A stretch of 14,303 nucleotides of DNA from CAYJFX01 sp964370315 (GTDB lineage Bacteria > Spirochaetota > Spirochaetia > Treponematales > Treponemataceae): positions 1 through 14,303 of the forward strand of contig CAYJIS010000048.1 of NCBI GenBank assembly GCA_964370315.1, written 5' to 3'. Under the pieces are notes generated by a model. It searched no databases, was not told the DNA's origin, and saw nothing but the letters and a program-made list of their open reading frames with translations. The translations under genes and the position numbers were made by a program. Below, piece after piece: positions 1 to 6,740 of this stretch (positions are counted from its first letter, which is position 1; each line of letters starts with the position of its first letter).

Positions 1-908
1 GACAAACCAGTAAGAGGAGGAGCGGATGCTTTTGCAGAGTCAAATGACTGTAATAAATCTGCTTTATACCAGTCTTCATATACAACATTCCCATTTGCAT
101 CAACATACCCACATGGATCATATTCGAAAAAATATTTATTTGAATGAAATAACTCTAGAGGTAAATAACTTTGAGGAACTTCGTTTCCTACAATTGTTGC
201 CCAAGATTCTATTTCTGTAAATGTAAATAGTAAACCTGTATATGTATCAAGCGCTATCATATAATTGTCTAGTCCACCCGCAGAGCTTTTTCCTTGCCAA
301 CGATAAAACTGAAATCTTTTTAATAAAGATTCGGTTGTTTCATCTATTGTGTCATAAACGTAACTATTGTAAATACCTGAACCTGAATATAAAGGATTTT
401 TTGCCCTGTATTGATACATTGTTATATCGGTTGTTGCATATCCTTTTGAATCAAAATCATCACCTGAATATGTATATTCATTTCGTGAGGCATCAGAAAG
501 CGACCACGAACGAGAATCATCCTTAAAAGTAATACCAACAATATTACTATCATTAACACCACTTATCCAAAATAAATGCTCATAGAAATACTCTGTATTA
601 AAATTGGAAGCTGCAGGAGAAAACTTTTTTTGTAAATCAGAAATATTTCCCGTATATGACTCATGAACTGTACCATTGGACATAATGTATTTAAAAGCAT
701 CAGAAACCTTTATTGAGCTCAATAAAGTACCCTCTTCTACATCCCCACCATTATCGTCTGAGCCTGAACCATCGGATCCACCTGCTTGAGATGTAGAACT
801 ATTCGTTGTATTGAGAATCATATCTCGTGTAACAAAACCACTATCACAAGATGTAATGAGTGATACAAACACAGTTACAATAAAAAATAAATGTATTTTA
901 CATTTCAT
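1..908 (-). CDS. Predicted lipoprotein, 3' end beyond the window
   Basis: An open frame of 302 codons runs from an ATG at 908 to the left edge with no stop, so the C-terminus is missing. Residues 1-21 form a lipoprotein signal peptide: Lys at 2 and 4, a hydrophobic core, then the lipobox I-T-S-C with the acylated cysteine at 21. The mature part begins with a flexible Ser/Gly/Asp-rich linker (about residues 35-60) and continues with an aromatic-rich sequence (many Tyr, Phe, Trp), as in surface beta-structured proteins. An AGGT sequence lies 9-12 nt before the start, inside the end of the preceding gene. That gene ends only 6 bp upstream, so the two are probably co-transcribed. I recognise no family. 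Location in the outer or inner membrane is undecided. The lipobox is seen; surface exposure is inference. Confidence 0.8.
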   Translation of the reverse strand, partial: MKCKIHLFFIVTVFVSLITSCDSGFVTRDMILNTTNSSTSQAGGSDGSGSDDNGGDVEEGTLLSSIKVSDAFKYIMSNGTVHESYTGNISDLQKKFSPAASNFNTEYFYEHLFWISGVNDSNIVGITFKDDSRSWSLSDASRNEYTYSGDDFDSKGYATTDITMYQYRAKNPLYSGSGIYNSYVYDTIDETTESLLKRFQFYRWQGKSSAGGLDNYMIALDTYTGLLFTFTEIESWATIVGNEVPQSYLPLELFHSNKYFFEYDPCGYVDANGNVVYEDWYKADLLQSFDSAKASAPPLTGL

Positions 909-914
909 TTGATA

Positions 915-1796
915 TTACCTATATAACTGTTTGTATGGATTATTATTACTACCAACCTTAATTGATACGCTGACTGTAACACCAAAATCAATTGAGTTTA
1001 ACCAATAATCAGGTTGTGCTTTATCTGGATTGCCCCCATTGTCAATTACCATGTCATATAAGTTTTGAGGCATGGTTAAGTACATTGGCCTAAACCAATC
1101 ATATCTACCAAAAGCTCCAAATGTAAGGGTGATAGTTTCTGAAACTGGTACATAGTACCCAACATCTAATCGTGCATATGGCATAAAAGCATTAAACTTT
1201 GACATCATTTCTTCTGTAACTATAATGGTACCAACTTGCTGTTGCAACTTTAATGCTGCGGCAGATTCTTCATCTAGGGTTGTGTATAATAAGTATTCGG
1301 GGTTCATGTCTGCTATAATTCTTGTGCCGCCACCAATTTTAACACGAATGCTATCCAAAAAGTAAAAATCGAGTGAACCACCAACTGCTAAAACAGGATT
1401 ATAATCAACAACCATAAATATATCAAAAGTCTCACCAGAACCTGCTTCACGAGCACTAATTTTTTGGCCGGCAGAACCTTGTTCTGCTCCAAAGGTTGCT
1501 GAAATTCCAAGCCCATCTAAAAAACCAAAGCTCGTCATAAAACCTTCACCTTCATCATAAAAAATATAGCTCCAATCTATAGTTCCACCTATTAACATAG
1601 AACTCATAGTTCCAGTCATACTAGTTGCTAAAGGATTAAGGTCATTTAATACTTCACGTGTTAGATGAGGGTCTGTGAATGAGCCTCCATAAGAGCCATT
1701 AAATGATAAAAATGGGCCACTTGAAAATGCTATAATATTTTGACTAAGTGAAAGAAATAATACACAGAGTACTATAACGAGATTTTTCTTTTTCAT
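915..1796 (-). CDS. Predicted outer-membrane beta-barrel protein, family not recognised
   Basis: A 293-residue protein with a classical signal peptide: MKKK, a hydrophobic core, and likely cleavage after Ala23 (N-I-I-A). The mature chain alternates hydrophobic and polar residues in short runs rich in Gly, Tyr, Phe and Ser, for example around 75-110 (W-S-Y-I-F-Y), 145-180 and 215-240 (F-G-A-F-G-R-Y-D-W-F). It ends with a strand-like S-V-S-I-K-V, the usual look of a beta-barrel. It lacks the terminal aromatic residue of proteobacterial porins, which spirochaete barrels often also lack. A TTGACA/TATAGT promoter lies upstream, and the gene is the first of a pair with a lipoprotein gene 6 bp downstream. 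Barrel plus lipoprotein suggests a joint envelope complex, but no function can be assigned. Confidence 0.75.
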   Translation of the reverse strand: MKKKNLVIVLCVLFLSLSQNIIAFSSGPFLSFNGSYGGSFTDPHLTREVLNDLNPLATSMTGTMSSMLIGGTIDWSYIFYDEGEGFMTSFGFLDGLGISATFGAEQGSAGQKISAREAGSGETFDIFMVVDYNPVLAVGGSLDFYFLDSIRVKIGGGTRIIADMNPEYLLYTTLDEESAAALKLQQQVGTIIVTEEMMSKFNAFMPYARLDVGYYVPVSETITLTFGAFGRYDWFRPMYLTMPQNLYDMVIDNGGNPDKAQPDYWLNSIDFGVTVSVSIKVGSNNNPYKQLYR

Positions 1797-1825
1797 TTTA
1801 AATTTTCCACCATACAGTAATTTTT

Positions 1826-1844
1826 ACATAAAGAAATTTTATGT
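1826..1844. repeat. 19-bp inverted repeat in the 5' leader of the 915-1796 gene
   Basis: ACATAAA-gaaat-TTTATGT: perfect 7-bp arms around a 5-nt spacer, at about the predicted transcription start of the minus-strand outer-membrane gene. It could be an operator or a weak mRNA hairpin. In such AT-rich DNA short palindromes are not rare. Confidence 0.4.
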
Positions 1845-1851
1845 CAATATA

Positions 1852-1880
1852 ACTATAAATGATATGCTGTTTGCTGTCAA
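1852..1880 (-). promoter_or_regulatory. Sigma70-type promoter for the outer-membrane/lipoprotein pair
   Basis: Reading the minus strand, TTGACA (1880-1875) is a perfect -35 box. A 17-bp spacer separates it from TATAGT (1857-1852), five of six matches to the -10 consensus. Predicted start is near 1845, giving a leader of about 48 nt. A GGTGG lies about 10 nt before the ATG as a weak ribosome binding site. Confidence 0.75.
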
Positions 1881-1886
1881 GTAAAA

Positions 1887-1913
1887 TTATACAAAATTTT
1901 AATATTTGTATAA
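1887..1913. promoter_or_regulatory. 27-bp palindrome upstream of the -35 box, candidate operator
   Basis: TTATACAAA-N9-TTTGTATAA: perfect 9-bp arms with a 9-bp spacer, starting 7 bp upstream of the perfect -35 box of the minus-strand outer-membrane gene. Its centre is near -55 relative to the predicted start, where activators usually bind. No known regulator is recognised. Confidence 0.5.
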
Positions 1914-2014
1914 AAATAGGTTTATTTTAATAATTTATATGTTTTTTGTTTTGAATAATCAACCTTATAAAACTCATGATTGCACGAAATCCTGTAACAA
2001 TGCACACCAGGCAT

Positions 2015-2058
2015 AAAAAAAGAGCTTAAGAAACATCACTGCTTCCTAAGCCCTCTTC
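2015..2058 (-). terminator. Rho-independent terminator of pckA
   Basis: On the minus strand, a stem starting AAGAG-(G)-GCTTAGGAAGC pairs with GTTTCTTAAGCTCTT across the 6-nt loop AGTGAT, with one bulged G and G-T pairs. Seven T residues follow directly (2021-2015). It begins 28 bp after the pckA stop codon. Confidence 0.85.
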
Positions 2059-2085
2059 AATAATTATCAATTACTCACGAATAAA

Positions 2086-3891
2086 TTACTTTAAGCGACC
2101 TTCAAGTGCGTTAAGTTCATCCATAAGTTCTTTTGGTAATCTGTCACCAAATTTAGGATAGTGATTAGCTTTAACATCATCAAGCTCTTTAATCCATCCG
2201 TCTTTATCAACTGAAAGAATTCCAGCCATTTGGTCAGCAGTAATATCCAATCCTTCTATGTCAATAGCACCTGGTTTTGGCATCATACCAATTTCAGTGT
2301 CAACTGCATTGTCTGCACCATTACATCGGTCAAAAATCCATGCTAGAACGCGGCTATTGTCCCCATATCCTGGCCAAATGAATTTACCGTTTTCATCTTT
2401 TCTAAACCAGTTTACAAAGAAGAATTTAGGTAATTTGTCTTCTGAAGATTTTTTACCAACATTAAACCAGTGTTGGAAATAATCACCCATATGGTAACCA
2501 CAGAATGGTAACATTGCAAATGGGTCACGGCGAATTGATCCAACCTTAAGGTCAAGAGCAGCAGCAGTGATTTCTGATCCAACAATTGAACCCATGAAAA
2601 TACCATGGTTCCATGATTTTGCTTGGTGCACTAGAGGAATTGTTGATGGACGACGTCCTCCAAAAAGAATAGCACTAATAGGAACACCTTTTGGATCTTC
2701 CCATTCAGATGCAACACAAGGACATTGATTTGCAGGAGCTGTAAAACGAGCATTAGGGTGTGCAGCAGGTTTTTCTGCTTTACCTTGTTCCCATTCGTTT
2801 CCATTCCAGTCAGTTAATTTTCCAGGTGCATCGTAACCAATGCCTTCCCACCAAATGTCACCATCTTGTGTAAGAGCACAGTTTGTGAAAATTGTATTTG
2901 ATTCAATAGAACGCATAGCGTTGTAGTTTGAGTGATCTGAAGTTCCAGGTGCTACACCAAAGAAACCAGCTTCTGGGTTGATAGCGTATAAACGACCATC
3001 TTCACCATATTTCATCCAAGCAATATCGTCACCAATAGTTTCTACTTTCCATCCTGGAAGAGTAGGAACGAGCATAGCAAGGTTTGTTTTACCACAAGCT
3101 GATGGGAAAGCACCTGCTACATATTTTACTTCACCTTCTGGGTTAGTAAGTTTTAAGATAAGCATGTGTTCTGCAAGCCAACCTTCGTCACGAGCTTGAA
3201 CAGATGCGATTCTAAGAGCAAAACATTTTTTTCCTAAAAGAGCGTTTCCACCATAACCTGAACCATATGACCAAATAAGTCTTTCTTCAGGGAAGTGAGA
3301 AATATATTTATCTTTAAGTTCTGCACAAGGCCATTTTCCGTTATCTTTTTCGCCATCTGCAAGTGGTTTACCTACAGAGTGGAGACAAGGAACGAATTCA
3401 CCGTCTGTACCAAGAACATCAAGAACTTTTGTTCCAACACGAGTCATAATGTCCATGTTACATACAACATATGCTGAGTCTGAAATTTCTACACCAATTT
3501 TTGCGATGTTAGATCCAACAGGACCCATTGAAAAAGGAATAACATACATAGTTCGACCTTTCATACAACCTTTGTACAAACCTTTCATAGTTTCTTTTAG
3601 TTGGTCTGGGTCAATCCAGTTGTTTGTAGGACCTGCAGCATCTTTTGTTTTACTTGCAATGTATGTTTGGCTTTCTACACGTGCAACGTCAGATGGGTCT
3701 GATAGGAATAAAACGCTTCTGTTGCGTTTTTTTAATGGTGTTGCTAAACCAGCATCAATGAGGGTTTGCATTAACTCATCGTACTCTTTGTCTGACCCAT
3801 CGCATACATAAATGCTGTCTGGAGTTGTCATTGCAGCAACTTCTTCTACCCATGCTTTAAGACCGGCATGTTTAAGATCTTCTAATTTCAT
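2086..3891 (-). CDS. pckA: Phosphoenolpyruvate carboxykinase (GTP)
   Basis: This cytosolic enzyme interconverts oxaloacetate + GTP with PEP + GDP + CO2. The product is 601 residues, the usual length of the GTP-dependent family (about 590-620). Visible motifs: Y-G-G-N-A-L-L-G-K-K-C at 213-223; the PEPCK P-loop F-P-S-A-C-G-K-T-N at 262-270 with the reactive Cys266 and nucleotide-binding Lys268; the metal-binding G-D-D-I-A-W-M at 287-293; and F-G-G-R-R-P at 410-415. The frame is open further upstream to a TTG at 3990, but I chose the ATG at 3891: it has a GGAG five bases before it and gives the normal family N-terminus. In anaerobic spirochaetes the reaction may run towards CO2 fixation as well as gluconeogenesis (inference). 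A terminator follows, and an unusual leader precedes it. Confidence 0.97.
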   Translation of the reverse strand: MKLEDLKHAGLKAWVEEVAAMTTPDSIYVCDGSDKEYDELMQTLIDAGLATPLKKRNRSVLFLSDPSDVARVESQTYIASKTKDAAGPTNNWIDPDQLKETMKGLYKGCMKGRTMYVIPFSMGPVGSNIAKIGVEISDSAYVVCNMDIMTRVGTKVLDVLGTDGEFVPCLHSVGKPLADGEKDNGKWPCAELKDKYISHFPEERLIWSYGSGYGGNALLGKKCFALRIASVQARDEGWLAEHMLILKLTNPEGEVKYVAGAFPSACGKTNLAMLVPTLPGWKVETIGDDIAWMKYGEDGRLYAINPEAGFFGVAPGTSDHSNYNAMRSIESNTIFTNCALTQDGDIWWEGIGYDAPGKLTDWNGNEWEQGKAEKPAAHPNARFTAPANQCPCVASEWEDPKGVPISAILFGGRRPSTIPLVHQAKSWNHGIFMGSIVGSEITAAALDLKVGSIRRDPFAMLPFCGYHMGDYFQHWFNVGKKSSEDKLPKFFFVNWFRKDENGKFIWPGYGDNSRVLAWIFDRCNGADNAVDTEIGMMPKPGAIDIEGLDITADQMAGILSVDKDGWIKELDDVKANHYPKFGDRLPKELMDELNALEGRLK

Positions 3892-3973
3892 ATTGTCTCC
3901 TATATAGGCATCCCTTTTGGGATACATTATGGAGGATACATATTTGCAAAAGATAAAGCAACGCTTTAATGTT

Positions 3974-4009
3974 TTACAAGTGAAAAACAATTATGTCATT
4001 GTTTTTCAT
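3974..4009 (-). CDS. Leader micro-ORF 2 of pckA (11 residues)
   Basis: ATG at 4009, then MKNNDIIVFHL and a TAA. A perfect AGGAGG (4016-4011) precedes it, but only 1 nt separates it from the ATG, which is shorter than optimal. The SD overlaps the stop codon of micro-ORF 1, so translation could be coupled. Most of the frame lies in a 10-bp perfect hairpin. Translation is unproven. Confidence 0.3.
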   Translation of the reverse strand: MKNNDIIVFHL

Positions 4010-4021
4010 TCCTCCTCACTT
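3978..4021 (-). promoter_or_regulatory. Hairpin in the pckA mRNA leader with an SD in its bulge
   Basis: On the minus strand GAAAAACAAT (4007-3998) and ATTGTTTTTC (3991-3982) are perfect 10-bp arms around a GACATA loop. The stem can continue with AAGT (4021-4018) and ACTT (3981-3978), leaving a 10-nt one-sided bulge that contains the AGGAGG and part of the ATG of micro-ORF 2. Downstream, TCCTCC (3936-3931) is complementary to GGAGGA (4015-4010) and could compete. There is no T-run, so it is not a simple terminator. Confidence 0.5.
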
Positions 4022-4048
4022 TCGGCTCATTGCCGCACCGTAATACAT
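4016..4048 (-). CDS. Leader micro-ORF 1 of pckA (10 residues)
   Basis: ATG at 4048 followed by YYGAAMSRK and a TGA. It has an excellent ribosome binding site, AAGGAG (4060-4055), 6 nt before the start, and lies about 36 nt after the predicted pckA transcription start. The stop codon shares bases with the AGGAGG of the next micro-ORF. The stretch also holds a small CGGC-aatga-GCCG hairpin and is clearly richer in GC than its surroundings. No classical run of regulatory codons is present apart from two Tyr. Translation is inferred only from the SD spacing. Confidence 0.4.
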   Translation of the reverse strand: MYYGAAMSRK

Positions 4049-4090
4049 CCCCCTCTCCTTTACGAGAAAAAAATATACTAGCTGACTTTG

Positions 4091-4119
4091 AGAATAACAT
4101 ACTTCAAATAAAAATTCAA
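4091..4119 (-). promoter_or_regulatory. Predicted pckA promoter
   Basis: On the minus strand TTGAAT (4119-4114), 17 bp, then TATTCT (4096-4091). Predicted start is near 4084, leaving a leader of about 190 nt before the pckA ATG. The remaining AT-rich stretch up to the cheW promoter contains no gene. Confidence 0.6.
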
Positions 4120-4172
4120 GAGTGATTTTGGTTTAATCGGTAAAAAAAGATACATTCATTTCCGTTTACTAG

Positions 4173-4237
4173 AGATTATAATCATAAGAAAAAAAAAACA
4201 AACTTTAAAAAACTTTTTCTGTTTTTTTTTATAATCT
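4173..4237. repeat. AT-rich imperfect inverted repeat between divergent pckA and cheW
   Basis: AGATTATAA (4173-4181) is the exact reverse complement of TTATAATCT (4229-4237). Inside them an A-tract ending in ACA (to 4200) mirrors TG followed by a T-tract (from 4220), with an extra 7 nt on the left. It sits between the two divergent promoters. It may only reflect base composition. Confidence 0.4.
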
Positions 4238-4304
4238 TTTGCTATAATATATTATAATACAATAGTAATGCTAAACGTAAGTACACAAAAAGATTAATTC
4301 GCAC

Positions 4305-4333
4305 TTGTTTTTTTTGCTAAAATATTGTATTCT
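4305..4333 (+). promoter_or_regulatory. Candidate cheW operon promoter
   Basis: TTGTTT (4305-4310), 17 bp, TATTCT (4328-4333): the same -10 as predicted for pckA on the other strand. Predicted start is near 4340. Two TATAAT hexamers further up (4243-4248 and 4253-4258) are alternatives but lack a clear -35. Confidence 0.5.
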
Positions 4334-4356
4334 GTAATTATATTAGGAGTACTTTC

Positions 4357-4842
4357 ATGTCAATTACAAACGTACAATTTCAAATAGTTACTTTTCAACT
4401 TGGAACTGAGCTCTATGGCGTAGATATTTTAGACGTAAAAGAAATAGTAAAAGCTCAGGAAGTTCGCTCTATCCCACATGCTCCATCGTATGTAGAAGGA
4501 ATTTTTAATTTACGCGGTGAAGTTATTCCAATTATAAGCTTGCACAAGCGCTTTAATATAGAAAAACTTGTGTATGATAATGAAATTGAAGAAGAGCTTA
4601 ACAGTGGCTTCATAATTCTAGACATTGATGGCTCAAAAATAAGTATTATTATTGACAAGGTTTCACAAGTTTTATCAGTGAACTCTTCCGAGGTAAAACC
4701 TCCACCTCAAATGCTAACGGGAATCGGATCAGAGTATATTCATGGAATTATCGAAACAAACAAGAATTATCTAGTTATCCTTGATATTCGCCGACTTTTC
4801 GATCCAAAAGAATTACAAAAATTGTTGGGCATTGGTGCATAA
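4357..4842 (+). CDS. cheW: Chemotaxis coupling protein CheW
   Basis: A 161-residue cytosolic adaptor that links methyl-accepting chemoreceptors to the kinase CheA. It is one CheW domain: an opening strand (V-Q-F-Q-I-V-T-F-Q-L-G), G-V-D-I-L-D-V-K-E-I at 21-30, the R-S-I-P-H-A-P-S-Y-V-E-G-I-F segment at 37-50, and the family signature N-L-R-G-E-V-I-P-I-I-S-L at 51-62. Length is typical of a stand-alone CheW, with no CheV-type receiver. AGGAG (4345-4349) lies 7 nt before the start. It is the first gene of the operon; its TAA overlaps the next ATG by one base. No other chemotaxis gene is in the window, so the array partners are elsewhere. Confidence 0.95.
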   Translation: MSITNVQFQIVTFQLGTELYGVDILDVKEIVKAQEVRSIPHAPSYVEGIFNLRGEVIPIISLHKRFNIEKLVYDNEIEEELNSGFIILDIDGSKISIIIDKVSQVLSVNSSEVKPPPQMLTGIGSEYIHGIIETNKNYLVILDIRRLFDPKELQKLLGIGA

Positions 4843-5870
4843 TGGAAATTAAAACATTTAGTTCTACCATTCGCAGAAAAGAAATGGACGCAGTATTAAC
4901 TTGCATGGTAGAAGAAAAAATTGGACCTGGAGAGTTAAATTCTCGACTCATCCAAAAAGCAAAAGAAATTTTCTCAGTAAGTGGTGCTATTGCCCTTAGA
5001 AGTCCAGCTATAGCCTTAAAACACGCGTTAAAGGCATTAGATTTCCAAGCAGATGGCTCAATAATGCTTAGTGCTCTCGCCCCATCATGGCAATATATTA
5101 CTGTCGTTGAACTAGGCTACAAACCACTTATACTCGATGTAAATATTGATACAGGTTTAGTTGAAATTGATACGATTCAAGATGGGATTCAAAACGGTGG
5201 GCGTCTATTATTATTGCATGAACCACTAGGACAAGTCCCCTCTTTTCCAGCTCTACTAGAATTAAACATACCGATTATTGAAGATATATCACAAAATGCT
5301 GGTGCAACCTTTGAAGAAAAATGTGTTGGCAAGTTTGGTACATTTGCAATTTTAGGGTTAGAACAAAATGATATTGTCACCGCAGGTGGTGGCGCTTTAT
5401 TAATAGCGGGGCAAAATAGAAACTGGTCCGTATTGAAAAGTCTTGCAGAAAACATTTCTAAAACAGATTTACTTGCAGATATTAATGCTGCACTAGGCTT
5501 TATTCAAATGAAAGAGTTCGCTAGAAATGAAGAATTTAGAAAACAATTGTACGAAGGTTACATTAGATCTCTCATGCAAAGCAAGCATAAAACGTTTACA
5601 CAACACTCAGACAGCTCTGTTTCAACTGTATACTCTTTTCCAGTTATACTTGCAGGAAGTTTTAAAGATGTTAAACAGTATGCTTCAAAAAAAGGTATTG
5701 AAATATCCCCTGCATTTGAAGAGTCAATTGTGGGAAAATTTCCACAAGCATGTGAGCACTGTAAACAGGCAAATGCTTTATTATTACGATGTGCATTATT
5801 TCCATTGTATCCGAGACTAGGTGGCTCGAAATCAGAAAAAATTATTAAGGTACTGGCAACGCTTCCATAA
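4842..5870 (+). CDS. DegT/DnrJ/EryC1-fold protein lacking the PLP lysine
   Basis: A 342-residue relative of the sugar aminotransferases of the DegT/DnrJ/EryC1/StrS (fold-type I PLP) family, which make amino sugars. Landmarks are kept: the R-S-P-A-I-A-L-K-H-A-L helix near 53-63, the L-G-Q motif near 129-131, and I-E-D-I-S-Q-N-A-G-A at 146-155, with the Asp148 that normally holds the PLP ring nitrogen. F-A-I-L-G-L-E-Q-N-D-I-V-T-A-G-G-G (168-184) matches the family segment that carries the Schiff-base lysine. By alignment to the usual K-x-I-T-T-G-E-G-G, that lysine is Asn176 here. The protein is also shorter than the common ~370 residues. It is therefore probably not an ordinary transaminase and may be a pseudoenzyme or a lysine-less catalyst. 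It starts on the last base of cheW. Fold call is firm; function is unknown. Confidence 0.8.
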   Translation: MEIKTFSSTIRRKEMDAVLTCMVEEKIGPGELNSRLIQKAKEIFSVSGAIALRSPAIALKHALKALDFQADGSIMLSALAPSWQYITVVELGYKPLILDVNIDTGLVEIDTIQDGIQNGGRLLLLHEPLGQVPSFPALLELNIPIIEDISQNAGATFEEKCVGKFGTFAILGLEQNDIVTAGGGALLIAGQNRNWSVLKSLAENISKTDLLADINAALGFIQMKEFARNEEFRKQLYEGYIRSLMQSKHKTFTQHSDSSVSTVYSFPVILAGSFKDVKQYASKKGIEISPAFEESIVGKFPQACEHCKQANALLLRCALFPLYPRLGGSKSEKIIKVLATLP

Positions 5871-5900
5871 GGATTTGCCATAATGATAAGGTGGAACATT

Positions 5901-6740
5901 ATGACTTGCATAGTGGTTGTAAATATTTATAACGAAAGCGCAAAAAGCTTTGTACCAGAAGTAGAAGAATTTTTAAAAACAAAGGGATATACGTGTATTA
6001 CTGTTGCTTACGATGGTAAAAATGATGTATTTCCAGATATTGATTTTGATTTTGCGGTCAGCTTAGGTGGCGATGGCACGGTATTATATCTTGGAAGAAA
6101 ATGCGTAAATAAGCAAAAACCTATATTTCCCATTAACTTTGGCGAATTTGGCTTTATTGCCGGAATACACTGTGAGCATTGGAAGCGTCCTATGGAGGAT
6201 TTTTTACAAAAGAAACTTCTTCCTACAAGTCGTTCGCTTCTTTCTATTGTAGTTAAACGAGGCGATAAAATCGTATTTTCTGAAAAATCCTTAAATGATG
6301 TTGCTATCAAGTCAAAAAAACAAATGAAAACATGCGCTTTACAAGTCGATGCAAATGAGATTCCTTTTGGTAAAATAAAAGCTGATGGTATTATTATAGC
6401 CACAACTACAGGTTCGACGGCCTATTCATTAGCTGCAGGAGGACCAATTGTTGACCCATCAATCGACGCTATAGTATTTAACCCTATTGCAGCCTTTTCT
6501 CTTTCAACGAGACCCATTGTACTAGCAGGAGATACACGGTTACAGATTGAGGTATTACCTTCCAGAAGTGAAAACATCATGGTATCATGCGATGGACAGA
6601 TACATGAAGATGTACATGTTGGTGATGTCATAGAAATAAAACAATTTGAAAAAAAAGCCTTACTAGTAGGTTGTAACTCAGAAGTTTTTTATTCTGCTGT
6701 ACGTTCTAAATTACATTGGTCAGGAGGACCCTTTGCTTGA
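5901..6740 (+). CDS. nadK: NAD kinase
   Basis: Phosphorylates NAD to NADP in the cytosol, the only route to NADP(H). The product is 279 residues. Family motifs: G-G-D-G-T at 56-60 with the catalytic Asp58; N-F-G-E-F-G-F-I-A-G at 79-88; N-D-V-A at 132-135; and the substrate-binding block D-G-I-I-I-A-T-T-T-G-S-T-A-Y-S-L at 162-177 followed by A-A-G-G-P-I. S-T-R-P-I-V lies near 202-207. An in-frame ATG at 5883 would add six residues (MIRWNI). I prefer 5901 because AAGGTGG ends 6 nt before it and the protein then starts on the first strand; 5883 has only an AAGG 10 nt away. A gap of 30 nt separates it from the preceding gene, and its end overlaps recN by 8 nt. Confidence 0.95.
   Translation: MTCIVVVNIYNESAKSFVPEVEEFLKTKGYTCITVAYDGKNDVFPDIDFDFAVSLGGDGTVLYLGRKCVNKQKPIFPINFGEFGFIAGIHCEHWKRPMEDFLQKKLLPTSRSLLSIVVKRGDKIVFSEKSLNDVAIKSKKQMKTCALQVDANEIPFGKIKADGIIIATTTGSTAYSLAAGGPIVDPSIDAIVFNPIAAFSLSTRPIVLAGDTRLQIEVLPSRSENIMVSCDGQIHEDVHVGDVIEIKQFEKKALLVGCNSEVFYSAVRSKLHWSGGPFA

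Noticed and set aside
26..526. Two plus-strand frames of 64 and 94 codons at the left edge
   Set aside because: They lie opposite the lipoprotein frame, which has a lipobox, an SD and sensible composition. The plus frames are His/Leu-rich by reverse-strand effect.
3892..3990. N-terminal extension of PEPCK from a TTG at 3990
   Set aside because: The extra 33 residues match no PEPCK N-terminus, overlap the leader hairpin, and the ATG at 3891 has a well-placed GGAG.
5883..5900. Upstream ATG for NAD kinase
   Set aside because: It would add six residues but has only a poor, distant SD; the ATG at 5901 fits family N-termini better.
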